From positions 372,001 to 436,000 of the forward strand of contig NW_004457639.1 in assembly GCF_000203815.1 (NCBI RefSeq): a stretch of DNA of 64,000 nt, written 5' to 3'. The notes below the pieces were generated by a model that saw only the letters and a program-made list of their open reading frames with translations, did not search any database and had not been told where the DNA came from. Positions within the stretch are counted from its first letter, which is position 1, and each line of letters opens with the position of its first letter. Source of the stretch: Cavenderia fasciculata. Lineage: Eukaryota; Evosea; Eumycetozoa; Acytosteliales; Cavenderiaceae. Made by a program: the position numbers and the translations under genes. Shown piece by piece: positions 33,473 through 45,501 of the stretch.

Positions 33473-34212
33473 GATGATTATGTTTTGCTTGTTTGTTGTT
33501 GTTGTTTGTTGTTTGTTGTTTGTTGATTTGAATGATGAATCCAGAGGATCCTTTGTATTTATACTATCTTGGTAAAGCAAGAGAGTTGACGACGTTGGCT
33601 CACTGCAATAAGACAACAATAAACACGTGGGTAGGGAAAGAAGGGAGAGATATGATGAATACATCACATCCACCAATACCACCAATCACTACCTACAGTT
33701 TGCGTGAAAAAGGGAGAATGCGTTGATCGAACAGATTTATACTACACTTTAAAATAATAAATCATTCTCTCTAAAAGTACTAATAGTTGATTCAATGATC
33801 AATCGTTGATACGATCACTGCGATTGTCATTTAATTCAAATAAACTAAGACGGTTGAACCGTCTTTCCTTCTCGCATCTATCTATCTATCAATCTAAAAA
33901 TCCATCATCTCTATTGTTTGTTTGAATGATGACATGCTCTTTATAGCAAGTACTTGTACGTGCTATTATAATCTTCCTCTTTTAGCACTTCTACCTTTTA
34001 TAACACCATTTCTGCAGACATTACATTCATTATATTGGTTGTTTTGTTTTGTAAATCATTCCATTAATGATAATATTGAATAATAATAATATTGAATATA
34101 ATACAAATATATTTGTATATATATGGGAGTGAGGGTTTGAAAGAATGAAAATAATTTGTAAAGGTCAAAACACCACAATCTTGTTTAAATCATTTTAATT
34201 TATTCAAGAGAA
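33473..34212. promoter_or_regulatory. Divergent promoter region, secreted protein / atg12
   Basis: About 740 bp with no supported gene. It includes GTT/TTTG tracts at the left, a 19-bp perfect palindrome at 33847-33865, and an AT-rich stretch with ATTTGTATATATATG just upstream of atg12. A short plus-strand frame near 33532-33726 has no family resemblance. Confidence 0.4.
33847..33865. promoter_or_regulatory. 19-bp perfect palindrome
   Basis: The sequence AAGACGGTT-G-AACCGTCTT has two 9-bp arms around a single central base. It stands out as GC-rich against its surroundings. It may be a dimeric transcription-factor site or a hairpin in a transcript; no known site is matched. Confidence 0.5.
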
Positions 34213-34901
34213 ATGGAAGATAGTAATAATAATAATAATAACAATAGTAGTAATACTACTACTACAACCACGAATACTAATATAGAGCAACCATCTTCAC
34301 CACCAACAAACACGAGTTCTGATACAAACATTAATACACCATCATCATCATCATCAACCACCGAACCTACAAAAAGAGATTCAAGTAAGTAGTCAACCAA
34401 CAATCAACACAAAGATAGATCATATGTGCTAACAATTCATACTATTGTTACTTGATATTATTACTTGTTGTTTAGTTATTATATATTTTAAGAATGCAGG
34501 TAGTGCACCAGCTTTAAAACAAAAGAAATTTAAATTACAAGCAACGTTATCTTTTCAACATGTAATCGATAATCTTAGGAAACAACTTAAAATGAAACCA
34601 AATGAACCATTGGTAATGTCATCCAACCAAATTGAAATTAAATAATATACTACTTTCTTACTTTCTTACTTACTTGTATACTCACTTCTCTCTCTCTCTC
34701 TCTATTTAGTTTTGTTTTGTAAATCAAGTCTTTCAACCTTCTCCTGATGAATGTTTAAGTGAATTATTTAAAGTATGAAATAATCTAGGTTTCAGACTAG
34801 CAACAAACCAACTAATCTATTCTCTCTCTTTCTATATTTAGTGTTTTAGTCATAACGATCAATTAGTTGTAAATTATTCAAACGCTCCTGCTTGGGGATA
34901 A
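34213..34901 (+). CDS. atg12: Autophagy ubiquitin-like protein ATG12
   Basis: Four exons: 34213-34384, 34476-34612, 34710-34772 and 34842-34901. All junctions keep frame. The product is 143 aa. The first ~57 residues are an Asn/Thr/Ser-rich disordered arm. The ubiquitin-like fold follows: 'IIIYFKNAGSAPALKQKKFK', 'FQHVIDNLRKQLKM', 'FCFVNQVFQPSPDE' and 'CFSHNDQLVVNYSNAPAWG'. The chain ends on the terminal Gly that ATG7/ATG10 activate for conjugation to ATG5. No processing is needed because Gly is the last residue. Role: the ATG12-ATG5 conjugate promotes ATG8 lipidation in autophagosome formation. Confidence 0.95.
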
Positions 34902-35049
34902 ACTATTCCCCAATATATTATATTATATTCAATCACAAACAAATATAATTCTTTTTCTTGCACATATGTAATGTTATCAAAATATTATTATTATTGGAAA
35001 CAACCAAACAACAATTATAATTGTTGTTTCAGTAATTGAATGGAATGGA

Positions 35050-35792
35050 TCAATCATCTTTTTTATTTTCCTCTTCTTCTTCATCTGATGAATCATATGC
35101 AAACAATGATGATGCCACTGCAGTATCTGTAGTTGAAGATGATGAAGAATCTTCTTGCAACTTTTGTTTCTTTATATCATTTTCTTTGGCATTTATCGTA
35201 CTGGTATTATTCTTACTATTATCCTTGGTATTATTATTTTCACTGTCCTCTTCATCAACAATACTTTTTCGTTTAACTTTGATAAATGAATTTCCAATTT
35301 GTGATTTCTTTGTTGTTGTTGTATTGGTGGTATCGACAAGTTGATCGATAATGAGAATGCTAGGATCAGTGGATATATCTTTAGGAGGAGTTACTTTTTT
35401 GGTAGCCAATCTTTCTTTTTTAATTTGTTCCATCTCTCTTGCAACCTCTTGTTCTTCTTTTTTTTTCTTTTCCTCTTTTTCCATCTCTTGCTCTTGGAAA
35501 TATTTTATATCATCATCGTTTAATCCTTCAGATGCCTCTATAGAGAATGAATGAATATGCCAATAATTTGTCAATTTGTGATTGATAGATACATGTATTT
35601 ATCTTAGTTGTTGTCATTCATACTATCTTTATGTTTCTCACTCCAAGCACTATCCTTTAAATTCTTTTGTTCTTGTAGTCTTTCAAATAGTGTTCTACCA
35701 TCATTCTCTGCGGCCGATGTTCTTGCTTTACCACCATACAAGTCTTTTTGTTCTTCTATTTCCTTTTCACTTATGAATCTATTAAATGACAT
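35050..35792 (-). CDS. NIP30/FAM192A (PSME3IP1)-like nuclear protein
   Basis: Two exons: 35792-35624 and 35537-35050, phase 1, GTATGA donor and CTATAG acceptor. The product is 218 aa. The N-terminus matches the NIP30 domain: 'NRFISEKEIEEQK', 'GRTLFERLQEQKNLKD' and 'EGLNDDDIKYFQEQE' (compare 'RFVSE', 'RSLYERLQEQKDRKQ', 'RGLDEDExxFL'). A charged helix, a Ser/Thr/Asn-rich region and an acidic C-terminus ('YDSSDEEEEENKKDD') follow. The human relative binds the PA28-gamma proteasome activator in the nucleus. Function here is inferred from that domain only. It is convergent with atg12. Confidence 0.8.
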
Positions 35793-36088
35793 GATTAATC
35801 AATCTAGTTTGGAATTGTGTATTCTTTTAAAAAAAAAGATTTAATAAATGATAGCAGATATGATGTATGCAGAGAAATAGAGACTTTTCATCAATGAACC
35901 CATATTGCTCTTTTTTTAAATATTAATATTTTTGCCTTTTTTGTTCAAACAAGCACTATGAAGTGTGGGTTTGTTACATTTTTATTTAAATACCATCTTC
36001 TATCTCTATAGTTTGTTAGTTAGTTTATTTATTTATTTATTTATAGTTGTATCATAAGAAGAAGAAGAAGAAGAAATAGAAAGTAAAG

Positions 36089-38238
36089 ATGGATGTTACA
36101 CTTTCAACTACAACTACAGCAATGGCAGCTGATCCTGTAACTTCATTGTATGAAATTGCTTATAAATTAGATTCAAGTCAACAATTTGCAGGTGTATGTG
36201 TCAACAATCAACAAAGAGAAGAGATTGCTCTTGAATATATATATATATTTATATTTATATTTAATTTCTATATATAGGATGAAGAATTATTTAAAACGAT
36301 TATTGATTTATCAAAGAGTAATAAGCAGACAAAACAATTGTCATCACAATTCTTTTCAAAGTACTTTAAGAGATTTCCTTCCACTCAAGAAAAGGTTATT
36401 GACAGTTTGATCGATTTGATCGAAGAGGATGATATCCCTGTTCGTGTCAGTGCTCTCAAAGCCATACCTTCTATTTGCACTGATAATCCAGAGTACATTG
36501 CAAAGTTGGTTGATATCCTTGGTCAATTATTAAATACTGGTAAGTTAGAATGTGAAAAACAACTATATATAATTAATATTGTTGGTAATAATAATGATGG
36601 TTAACACAAAATAATAACAATAATAATAATGAATAGATTCACCAATCGAGTATGAAAGTACCAAAAACTCAATCATTGAATTGTATAAACTCAATTCTGC
36701 CAATACTTTAAACTCGATTCTCTTGTCACTCGAAACTGACAATCAAAGAGAATTCATGTTAAAGTTTATCAAGGAACGTCTCATGTCTCTTATTAGATTA
36801 GAGTATAAACAAAGTACAATGGAAGCTCAATCATTCTTTAGAGAAAGAATTTTAAAGGTAAAAAATAGAAAAAAAAAAGAAGATCATATGATTGTTTATT
36901 AACAAATCAAATTTCTCTTTCTATCCTTCTAGTTGATTGGATCATCAAAAGATGGTGAAATTGAAATATTGGTAGAATTATTTAATTGTTTCCCAAAATA
37001 CATGTTAAAGGATGCAATTGTATTTTGTGATACTCTTTTATCATTGATTCATAAATTACCAGTTGTTGAAACAAAGAAAAAAGTTTATTTCATTTTAGAT
37101 ATGTTGGTTAAAAAATCTACTGTATTGTATCAAAAAAAAACAAAACAAAAGAAATATATATATATATTTATTGTTATATTAATTATTCTTTTTTTCTTTT
37201 TTAAGCAAAATAATAATGAACCAGTTGGTAGTGGAATTTTTGAATTTTATAAAACAAAGATATTCCCATCATTAAATGATATGTTGGAAGCTGATCAAAC
37301 TGATTTTATCACTAAATTTGCTCTCATCACTCAATCTGCCAATACCAATGACGCCCCAGAATTATTTGAAATTGTATTTAAACTTTTAAAAGTAAGAAAA
37401 GAAAATATATGTAAAGATTTAATCGAATCATTGTGGTCTAATTTATTATCCTTATTATTTTCTTTTATAGGACAAAATACCAGTACCAGCACCAATTGAT
37501 TATGATTTTAAATTGACAATACTTGAAGCACTTTTATTGTCATTTAGTAATTTGGGAGCAAAATCACCAGCACAAATGAGACGTCTTTGTGCTTACAAGA
37601 CCAACACTGGACAACCAAGCGACATGGCAACTGATTTGGACCCAAGCAAGTTTGATGACTTTGTTGCAAGATTGCGTGTATTGAATGATCGTATCGGAAC
37701 GACCGATGCCAAGTTGAAAAAGGCAATTGAAGTCTTGCCAAAATCAGACACTGAACAACTTGCCCAACTCATCAAATCACAAAAGACAACCTCCAACCTC
37801 ATCCAATTTATCCGTAATCTCTCTAAAAATCCACCCATCCTCAACAACTCGGCCATCAGACCATCATTTGCCAAAGAACAAAACCCAATGAAACAATTTA
37901 AAAAACAATATCAACCAAATTATCAACATCAACAAGTAGGTGGAGGACAAAAACAACAAAAACAAAAGAATCAAGTAGGACAAAAACAACAACAACAAAG
38001 TCAACAAGGTCAACAAGAAACACAAGGACAATCAAAAAATAGATATCAACCATATGTACCACCAAATCTTAGACGTTCCAATGATAATAATAAGCAACAA
38101 CGTGGTGGAGGACAAGGCCAACAACAAAAGAGCGGTGGAGATGAACCAAGAGTACAATTAGAGTTTTTTACAGAAAAATCAAAAACAAAACAACCTTCTC
38201 CTTCTTCATTCAAAGGTAGAGGAAGTAAGAGCTTTTAA
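36089..38238 (+). CDS. api5: Apoptosis inhibitor 5 homologue (API5/AAC-11)
   Basis: Six exons: 36089-36193, 36278-36539, 36637-36857, 36933-37121, 37206-37391 and 37471-38238. The product is 576 aa (human about 510-524). It is an all-helical HEAT/ARM-like protein: 'QLSSQFFSKYFKRFP', 'LIEEDDIPVRVSALKAIPSI', 'LVDILGQLLNTDS', 'ILEALLLSFSNLGAKSP' and 'DFVARLRVLNDRIG'. The C-terminus is Gln-rich and ends 'FKGRGSKSF', recalling the RG-rich nuclear tail of API5. API5 is a nuclear scaffold linked to survival and mRNA export in animals. The fourth intron (37122-37205, 84 nt) is unusual: it is a multiple of three with no in-frame stop. Confidence 0.88.
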
Positions 38239-38798
38239 AAATAAAAATAAATAAATAAATAAATAATAAACTATTTTTGGATAATTGGGACAATGTTTTT
38301 TGGATTAGTCCGAAAACAAAAAAATCAGGTTTTTACGCTTTTTGATGATGTGGTGGGCAAAGGAGAGTAAAAACATAAACATTGCAACTCTCTACTATTG
38401 TCTTGTTGTGAACAGATAGATTAGACAGATAGATATTACTACAGGTAGTAGTAATAGTTATAAAAAGTAGAAACGAGTAGATCTATATAGACTATATAAT
38501 TATCATTATCTGTATAAAAAGGAAATGAATGATCGATCATCATATTATTAAATAGAATCATATATCTAGTAGCTACTAAAGTATAATCAATCAATCATAT
38601 AAGGAATCTATAAAAAAGAGGTTATTACAAATCTCATAAAAAAGATATCAAGTTGTATATTTTCAATCATTCAATCAATCAATCCTACATTTAATCTATC
38701 AATCATAGATTCAATAGGGATATAGTTATATATAGTAAATTTTATTTTTGTTGTAAATTATCTTATCTGTGTCTATAAATATATATATTGTGTATAAA
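38239..38798. other. Intergenic region between api5 and the PH-domain gene
   Basis: This 560-bp AT-rich stretch contains AATC-type tracts (near 38660-38685) and several ATAG runs. 'tgatcgatca' near 38530 is a short palindrome. No gene or RNA is recognised. Confidence 0.4.
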
Positions 38799-39979
38799 AT
38801 GAATGTATGTATAAAGAAGAAGAAAGAGAGAAAGATATATATAAGAACAAAGAAGAATGATGATTTAGATTAGATTAGATTAGATTGACTAAAACTTTCT
38901 ATTTATTTAGGTAAAAGAAACAAAAACAGGACATTTATATAAGAAAGGAGTTATTAATAAGAGATGGCAAAAACGATGGTTTACATTGTCAGTTGACAGC
39001 AAACTACATTATCACAAAAGTCCTCATGAGAAATCAACTAGGCATATTCCATTGGAACAATCAACTGTTAGGGTATGAATGAATAGGAATAGAAATAGGA
39101 ACGAATTGGAATGGCTTTTGTTTGTTTTAACCAATTACAAACCAGTTGTTTTAACCAAACACCCTTTTTTCCTTTTTCTATTTCTTTTAAAATATATATA
39201 TTTGTTTTTTTTAGATTCATGATGATAGGGAAAGAGAATGGACATTTGAAATTGTTACACCAGATCGGGTGTTTTACCTATCTGCCGATACAAGAATAGA
39301 AATGGACGATTGGATGAGAAAGTTGGTGTGTCACAGTAAGATACATCACGAAAATCAATTGATGGAACAAGCTGAATTCAATATCAGAGAATGTTCAATG
39401 CAAAAGAGTAATTTGGATGATGATTTCCTACGGCGACAGGAATCCATCTACGATCATTTACGAAAATCTTATTATCATCCTCTTGATCCTTTTACTCCTC
39501 AACAATTACAACAATTAAATGGTCCAACAATTAAATCAAATAATCAAAATAATAATAATAATACGACAACAACGACGACGATAAAGACTACTACCAATAC
39601 TAGTAGTAGTAGTACATTACAATTTTCACCTGGATCATCATCTTCTTCTTCATCTTCATCATCTTCACATTCTCCATCATTTACAGCAGCCACTTATACT
39701 ACGGGATCATCCGTTTCATCTCGATCAACTCCATCTTCATTGATGAATAATCATCGATTATCGACGACCGTTGCAAATCAATCCATTAAACCTTTTTCAT
39801 TTTCATCTTTTAGCGATCAACAATTGGATCAAAAAAAAGAACCAATTAACAACTCCAACTCCAACTCCAACTCTTCCAATACCACAACTGCAAATACAAC
39901 AACCACCACTACAACAACAACAACAACAACAGTAAAGGCAAAGAGAAGTTTTTCTTTAACTAAAAATAAAAAATCCTAA
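38799..39979 (+). CDS. PH-domain protein with Ser/Asn/Thr-rich tail
   Basis: Proposed exons: 38799-38804 (ATG plus one codon), 38911-39072 and 39215-39979, all phase 0, with GTATGT and GTATGA donors. The product is 310 aa. The PH domain covers about residues 7-105: 'GHLYKKGVINKRWQKRWFTL', 'KLHYHKSPHEKS' and 'WTFEIVTPDRVFYLSADTRI', closing with 'EMDDWMRKLV' containing the conserved Trp. The C-terminal 150 residues are low complexity (poly-Ser, Thr, Asn) and end 'KAKRSFSLTKNKKS', which is basic. It probably binds phosphoinositides at membranes. The two-codon first exon is the weakest part of the model. Confidence 0.75.
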
Positions 39980-40107
39980 CCTCTACGTAAAACAAATATT
40001 TATATACTAGTATATGTTTAAATTTAGTTTTCTTTTCTGTTTTCTTTTTATTTTAATTTTTTTTTATGATTTATATATAAAATTACATTAAAGTCTATTT
40101 AATCTAT

Positions 40108-42012
40108 TTAACCTATAATTTCATAATTATCAGTTGAAAGTGTAACTTCACTTGAAAATGGTGTTGGTATATCTGTTTCTTCAATAACTGAATCAATAAT
40201 CTAAAAAGAAAATAAATAGTAGGTAGAAATAGTAGGTTTTGTTAATAAACTATCTATTTTTTCTATTTCTATTTTCATTTTTTTTTTTACATACATCAAT
40301 TTGACAAATAGTTTTAGTTGAAGTAAAATGAATTTTAACTGGGAAGAAAGAAGGAACATTACCCTTGACGGTAAATTCCATTGAACCTTGACTATTTGAA
40401 TCATCGATAAGTGGGATTTTCCAGAGGACTTGTTTGTCCTTGTGAGAATAGTCGTATTGACCGTCGACTTGATTGATGATTGGTTGAATGGTAGAGGGGA
40501 TGGTGATTAAAACATTTTTGAGTGGGAAGCAAGAAGAGGCTTCGTATTCGAGATTGACGGTAGTTACGCCTCCACTTGCATTTGGCCAGCAGTTGACCTT
40601 GATGGGGAGGAGTGCATCGTCGGTTGGACGACATCTCCACTTGAGGATACCACCCGATGGGAATGTCTTACCATCCTTGGTACGAAGAGTATTGGCAGAG
40701 GCAAATGTCTGCTTGTCAATGTTGGGATGAGTGATGAATTGGAATTGGTTGGCAGTTGGTCCCTTTTTGAATGCAATCTTGACGGCACCCAAGCTAGAGT
40801 TGCCAATGTTGACAGAGAGAGCACCCTTGATATCCATAGAGTTGACAGTTCCGTCGTTTTCAACTTCTGCCAAAATCTGTTCATCAATCACAATGTGAAC
40901 GGCCTCTGTTGGCACTGCTTTTTCAAATGATCCACCAGCAGCACCTGATCCAGTTCCAGTCTCGAGTAATGCTTCCAATTCATCTTCCTTTTCTACTACC
41001 TTTTCTTCTTTTAATACTTGAGCAATTGCACTCTTTTTATTTGATTTCATTCCCAATTTCATACCTTCTTTCATTGGTTGTGCTGAACTTGGTTTTGGTC
41101 TAAAAAAAATAAATAGTTTATAAATAATTAAATAAATAAATACTTTTATATTGATTTACATACGTAGTATCACGTCTTTCTCTATCAATTAATGGTGAGG
41201 AATGGTTACTATCACGATCACTGCTATGATTATCGTTACGATAGTTGTTTCCACTGCCGCCTCCATAGGATGGTGACATACCACCACTTCCCATGCTGCC
41301 GCTTCCCATTCCTCCTCCTCCCATTCCTCCTCCCATACCACCTCCCATCATTCTCAACTTTTCCAATTCCTTCATCTTTTTATTTCCTTCCAACTTGGCT
41401 TGTTTTTGTTTCATCTAATGAAAGAATAAACAATTAATAAATGAAATCAAATGAATCTCTCTACTATTCTTGTTTTCTTACCGATTCTTCAAGTCTAACT
41501 CTTTCTTCTTCATGACTTTCCATTGAAATGAAATGTTTAATTTGTTGAACAGTGACACGTTCTTTGTAACCCATGGCAATGATTTCATCAAAAGTAAAGA
41601 TGATATCAAATGCCTTTTTAGATACGTCTTGTTCATCGAAACTGCTATACTCTGGTACGATCTTGGCCAAGAGATGAAGCGTTTCAATGTCTTCGAGTAT
41701 ATTTGAATTCTTGTTGGTGATCAAAACGAGATAGAGTGATTCCAATGGTTGATAGACATAACGAATGTTTTCAGTCTCTATAAAAGTATGTTGTTTGCCA
41801 TTACCAATCAACTTTGGAAAGGCTGACAATAATCCTTCAACTCTACTCTTTGTCATCTCTGAAAATTGACGTGATAACAATGGTTTCCCATTCTTTGTAC
41901 AAATTGCTGCTGCTAATACAACCTAAAATAGATAGAAAGAATAAATATTATATAATATCACTCCTCTCTCTCTCTCTCTCTCTCTCTCTACTATTCTATC
42001 TATTCTTACCAT
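40108..42012 (-). CDS. copD: Coatomer subunit delta (delta-COP)
   Basis: Five exons: 42012-42010 (just the ATG), 41922-41482, 41414-41164, 41099-40295 and 40200-40108. The product is 530 aa (human 511). The longin N-terminus reads '[20 protein letters not shown]', '[20 protein letters not shown]' and '[20 protein letters not shown]'. A Lys/Glu helix follows, then a Gly/Met-rich insertion ([11 protein letters not shown]) that is longer than usual. The C-terminal mu-homology domain has '[20 protein letters not shown]', 'VNLEYE' and '[20 protein letters not shown]'. It is part of the COPI coat for Golgi-to-ER transport. The three-nucleotide first exon is odd but joins in frame to the family N-terminus. 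Confidence 0.93.
41963..41991. repeat. (CT)n tract inside the first delta-COP intron
   Basis: About 14 CT units lie in the intron that separates the start codon from exon 2 of delta-COP. Confidence 0.8.
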
Positions 42013-42185
42013 TTATATTACTTCTCTCTCTAGCTCTCTAGCTCTCTTTTAGATTAAAACAAAATGATCTTCATTCAAGAGGAAACTTTTTAAAAAAATA
42101 TGACAAGTTGGGTGATGATTCACCTTTTTTTTTTAATTTAATTTTATTTCTTCTTTACTCTACACCATTTCTATTTATACAAATA

Positions 42186-43270
42186 ATGATGAATCATCAA
42201 GAAGAAAAGGAAGAATTGATAATTTTGAAATTTGGAGGTGCCTATCTTACAGATAAATCAAAACATCAAACGTTTAATCAAAGTAATTTAGACTCTTTTG
42301 TTGAAATTGTCAAATACCTAAAGTTACAACAACACTTTAAAATCATCATTATCTCTGGTGCTGGTAGTTTTGGTCATTTTGAAGCAAAGTAATATACAAT
42401 AACAAATACGGGAAGAAGAAGGAGTATATAAATACAAAAAGGTTATTTATAATATAATATATAAATGTTATTTAGACAATATAAAATTACAAGTGGATTT
42501 AATCAAAAGGAAAATGAGTCTGATGTTGGAATGTGTAAAACAAGAGCAAGTGTACTACAATTACTAATGACCCTGACAAGTAGATTAAATGATGTATCTA
42601 TCAATGCCATTCCAGTATCTCCCTTTGATAGTTGGCTCACTGAAAATGACACCGTCATTCAAGATAATAGTGAACATATTAAACGTCTACTCGCCATGAA
42701 TTTGGTTCCTGTTTTACATGGTGATGTTTGTCTTGATACTATTAAAGGTTGTACTATTTTAAGTGGTGATTCGTATGTTAAAACAAACAAAACAAACAAA
42801 TAAGATATTTAACTTAATTATTTATTTACTTTTTTTTTGTTTATTTTTTTTAGAATTATACAAATACTTTGTAAAAATTAAAACCAAAAAGAGCAATATT
42901 TATAACAGATGTTGAAGGTGTTTATAGTTTACCTCCATCTGATCCATCAGCCAAACTATTAAACTTTATTCATTTAAATGATAATGGTGATATTTTAAAT
43001 GGAGGAGGAGACAAAAAAGATGAACTACAACAACAATCCTCCTCCTCCTCCTCATCCTCTACACAATTTGCAGTAAAAAAGGGTACATGTGATGTAACCG
43101 GAGGAATGAAAGCAAAGATTGATTCCGCCAAAAATATTGCATCTCTCTATTCAGTGGATACATTGATCATTGGTGGCACGTCTACTGAAATCACAGAATC
43201 CCCCAATTTAATTAATAATGTAATCTATCCAAAAAGAGGTACTATATTATCAAAACAATCAATAAATTAA
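42186..43270 (+). CDS. Isopentenyl phosphate kinase (frame break in exon 3)
   Basis: Exons: 42186-42388, 42476-42772, and exon 3 beginning at 42854 (TTTTTTTAG acceptor) and ending at TAA 43268-43270. The amino-acid-kinase fold is clear: 'ILKFGGAYLTDKSKH', 'ISGAGSFGHFEAK' with the IPK-type catalytic His, 'ITSGFNQ', 'VPVLHGDVCLDTIKGCTILSGD', 'AIFITDVEGVYSLPP', 'DVTGGMKAKI' and 'DTLIIGGT'. IPK phosphorylates isopentenyl phosphate to IPP. As given, exon 3 in the phase set by exon 2 hits TAA at 42879-42881, after 'IIQILCKN'. The expected continuation 'LKPKR' is one base out of frame across the A-run 42873-42877. Either an A is missing (error or lesion) or splicing uses an AG at 42890-42891, losing about 13 conserved residues. 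A Ser/Gln low-complexity insertion precedes the 'GTCDVTGG' block. Confidence 0.82.
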
Positions 43271-43559
43271 ATGATGAAATTATGAATGGTGAATTAAACC
43301 TAAACCAACCCCCTCTAAACTTAAACTACTAACTATATAGATAGTTGGTTTTTTGGTGTTCCATGTCGTTTGGATTTACCTTTTTTAGAAGTTCCAAGTG
43401 TCCAAATAATTTAATTTAATTTAAAAACTCATGATAATGGGTGGTTGGGGGTGCGAAGAACGAAAAGAATGATATCTGCCTCTCATCTTAATCATTGATA
43501 TTTAGTATTATTAATTAATATATATATATACATATAATATTATACATAGATAAAGAAAG
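43271..43559. other. Intergenic region before the 5'-nucleotidase gene
   Basis: This 289-bp AT-rich region has a TATA-like run (tatatatatacatataat, about 43520-43537) shortly upstream of the next start codon. No gene is seen. Confidence 0.4.
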
Positions 43560-45240
43560 ATGGATAGTAGTAACGTAGAAAAAGTAGTAGCCAAAGAGAT
43601 AGAGTTACATCAACAACTAAAGAATCTAGATTGTATAGGATTCGATATGGATATGACTATTGTCAGATACCACAATGTAGAATTACAACTATTAGTGAAT
43701 CAATGCATGTCTAAAACTCTTGCTCCTAAATTTCCTCATCTTGCAAATGTAAATAGAAAACAACAAATGATAGACAATATATCTCTCTCTCTCTCTCTCT
43801 CTAATACATTCTTCATTTCTATTTCTTTTTTTCTATTAGGATAAATTAGAACTTGAAATATGTCATAGAGGTATTATATTGGATCTTGATACAGGATATA
43901 TTTTAAAGTTGGGATCAAACAAAAGAGTATTAAAGGCATTTTTTGGTAGTCAAGCAGTAGATAAAAAGACGATCCTTGAAACCTATGAAAGTCAACCGAT
44001 TCCAGAGAATCGTCCATTGCACAGTTTCAATGGTTCAAGTACCAGTCGTTTCTTTGCATTGATCTCTTATTTTGATATCCCAGCTGCTTCATTGTGGGTT
44101 CATCATATTGATCATCTCGTCAAACAAGGTGTCACTGTAACTAGACCACTCATGTTAGAGTTTCTTCAAGCTTTAATCGATACTTTTAATATTCATTTTA
44201 CTGATTTCTATAAAGGTGAATATTATGAAGAATTTAGAGTATGTAAAGAAAAAAAAAAAAGAAACAAATAGAAAGAAGATTGATCAATATTAATGTTAAC
44301 ATTAATTTGGTTTAAAGAAAAATCCAGGTAAATTTGTAATTAAAGCAACAGAAAAGTGTAAAAATTGGTTAAGAGAATTGAAAAACAATGGAACCAAGGT
44401 TTTATTAATTACCAATTCAAAATCAGAATATACTGATCTTTTAATGAAATATTGTTATGGTGAAGATTTCCAAGATTTATTTGATTTGGTTGTTGCCGAT
44501 GCTAAAAAACCAGACTTTTTTAAAAAAGATAGACCTTTTTATGGTAAGTATAGAGAATAGAATAGAATAGAATAGGATAGGTATGTGTCTGTCTCTACAA
44601 CTCTATGATTGACCTTTTTTTCTATTTTTTTATTTTATATTTTTTTTATAGATTTAGAAAGTTATTTCCCAAAGGTTGTAAATCAAATTCAAGTTGATGA
44701 AGTTGTATTTAACAAAAAGACAGTTTATAATCATGGAAATGTTAAAACTTTAATGGATCAAGTTAGAAAATCAAAAGGAAAATCAGAAACTGATTTAATC
44801 TCTTTTTGTTATGTTGGTGATCATTTAATTGGTGATGTTAGTGTTCCAAAACAGTATGTATATAAAAAAAAAAAAAATAGAGCTATCAAAATAATATTAA
44901 TATTAATATTTCTTTTTTTTTTTTTTTTTTTAGATTTTCAAAATGGATGACAATTGCAATTGTTGAAGAGATTGAAGATCCAAATGAAATTGTAGTATTA
45001 AAAAAGAAAACCAACTACAAGGATGGTAATAGATATGAATGGGGTAGTTTCTTCCATTTCCATGAACACGACAGTCAACAAGTACCCATTGAAACCTATT
45101 GGAGTTCGATTGTTCGTGAAAACGCCGATATTATGTTGGGCAGCGTCGAAACACTTGCAGAATATTTCCATCAAGACAAGTTTGATAAACAATCACTTCA
45201 ACCATGTGCTGTCATTTATCAAAATGATTCTGATTTCTAA
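43560..45240 (+). CDS. NT5DC1-like cytosolic 5'-nucleotidase (HAD superfamily)
   Basis: Five exons: 43560-43748, 43840-44238, 44318-44543, 44652-44853 and 44934-45240. All junctions are in frame. The product is 440 aa. HAD motif I is 'IGFDMDMTIVRYHN' (DxDxT with the nucleophile Asp). Motif II is 'KVLLITNSKSEYTDLLMKY', and the later 'DLISFCYVGDHLIGDV' carries the motif IV Asp residues. 'YILKLGSNKRVLKAFFG', 'DLFDLVVADAKKPDFF' and 'YNHGNVKTLMD' are typical of the IMP-GMP-specific nucleotidase/NT5DC family. The human NT5DC1 substrate is not established, so activity is inferred. Introns 1 and 4 contain long CT and T tracts. Confidence 0.87.
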
Positions 45241-45501
45241 GAAAAAATAAAAAAGATAGAGAAAAACAAGCTATCTATGATACAACAACAACAAAAATCA
45301 ATACAAGGTGATCAGAGCTATAGTCTTTTTGTCGCGGGCAAAATTTTTTGTTTCGTAAAAACAATTTTTGTTCAAAAATTAATTTTTTGAATATCGTGTG
45401 AGAGTGTCGTGTCTGAGCTCTCCCTCGACTCTCTGTGCACAAGAGATTGATGTGAGACTCTATAACTTCCTTTTTCCCAGCAGCAGAGTATAGCAGTTGA
45501 A

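Noticed and set aside
33847-33865. T-arm-like GGTTCAACC in the palindrome
   Set aside because: The stem-loop has 9-bp arms and a one-base centre, not a tRNA T-arm, and no other tRNA elements flank it.
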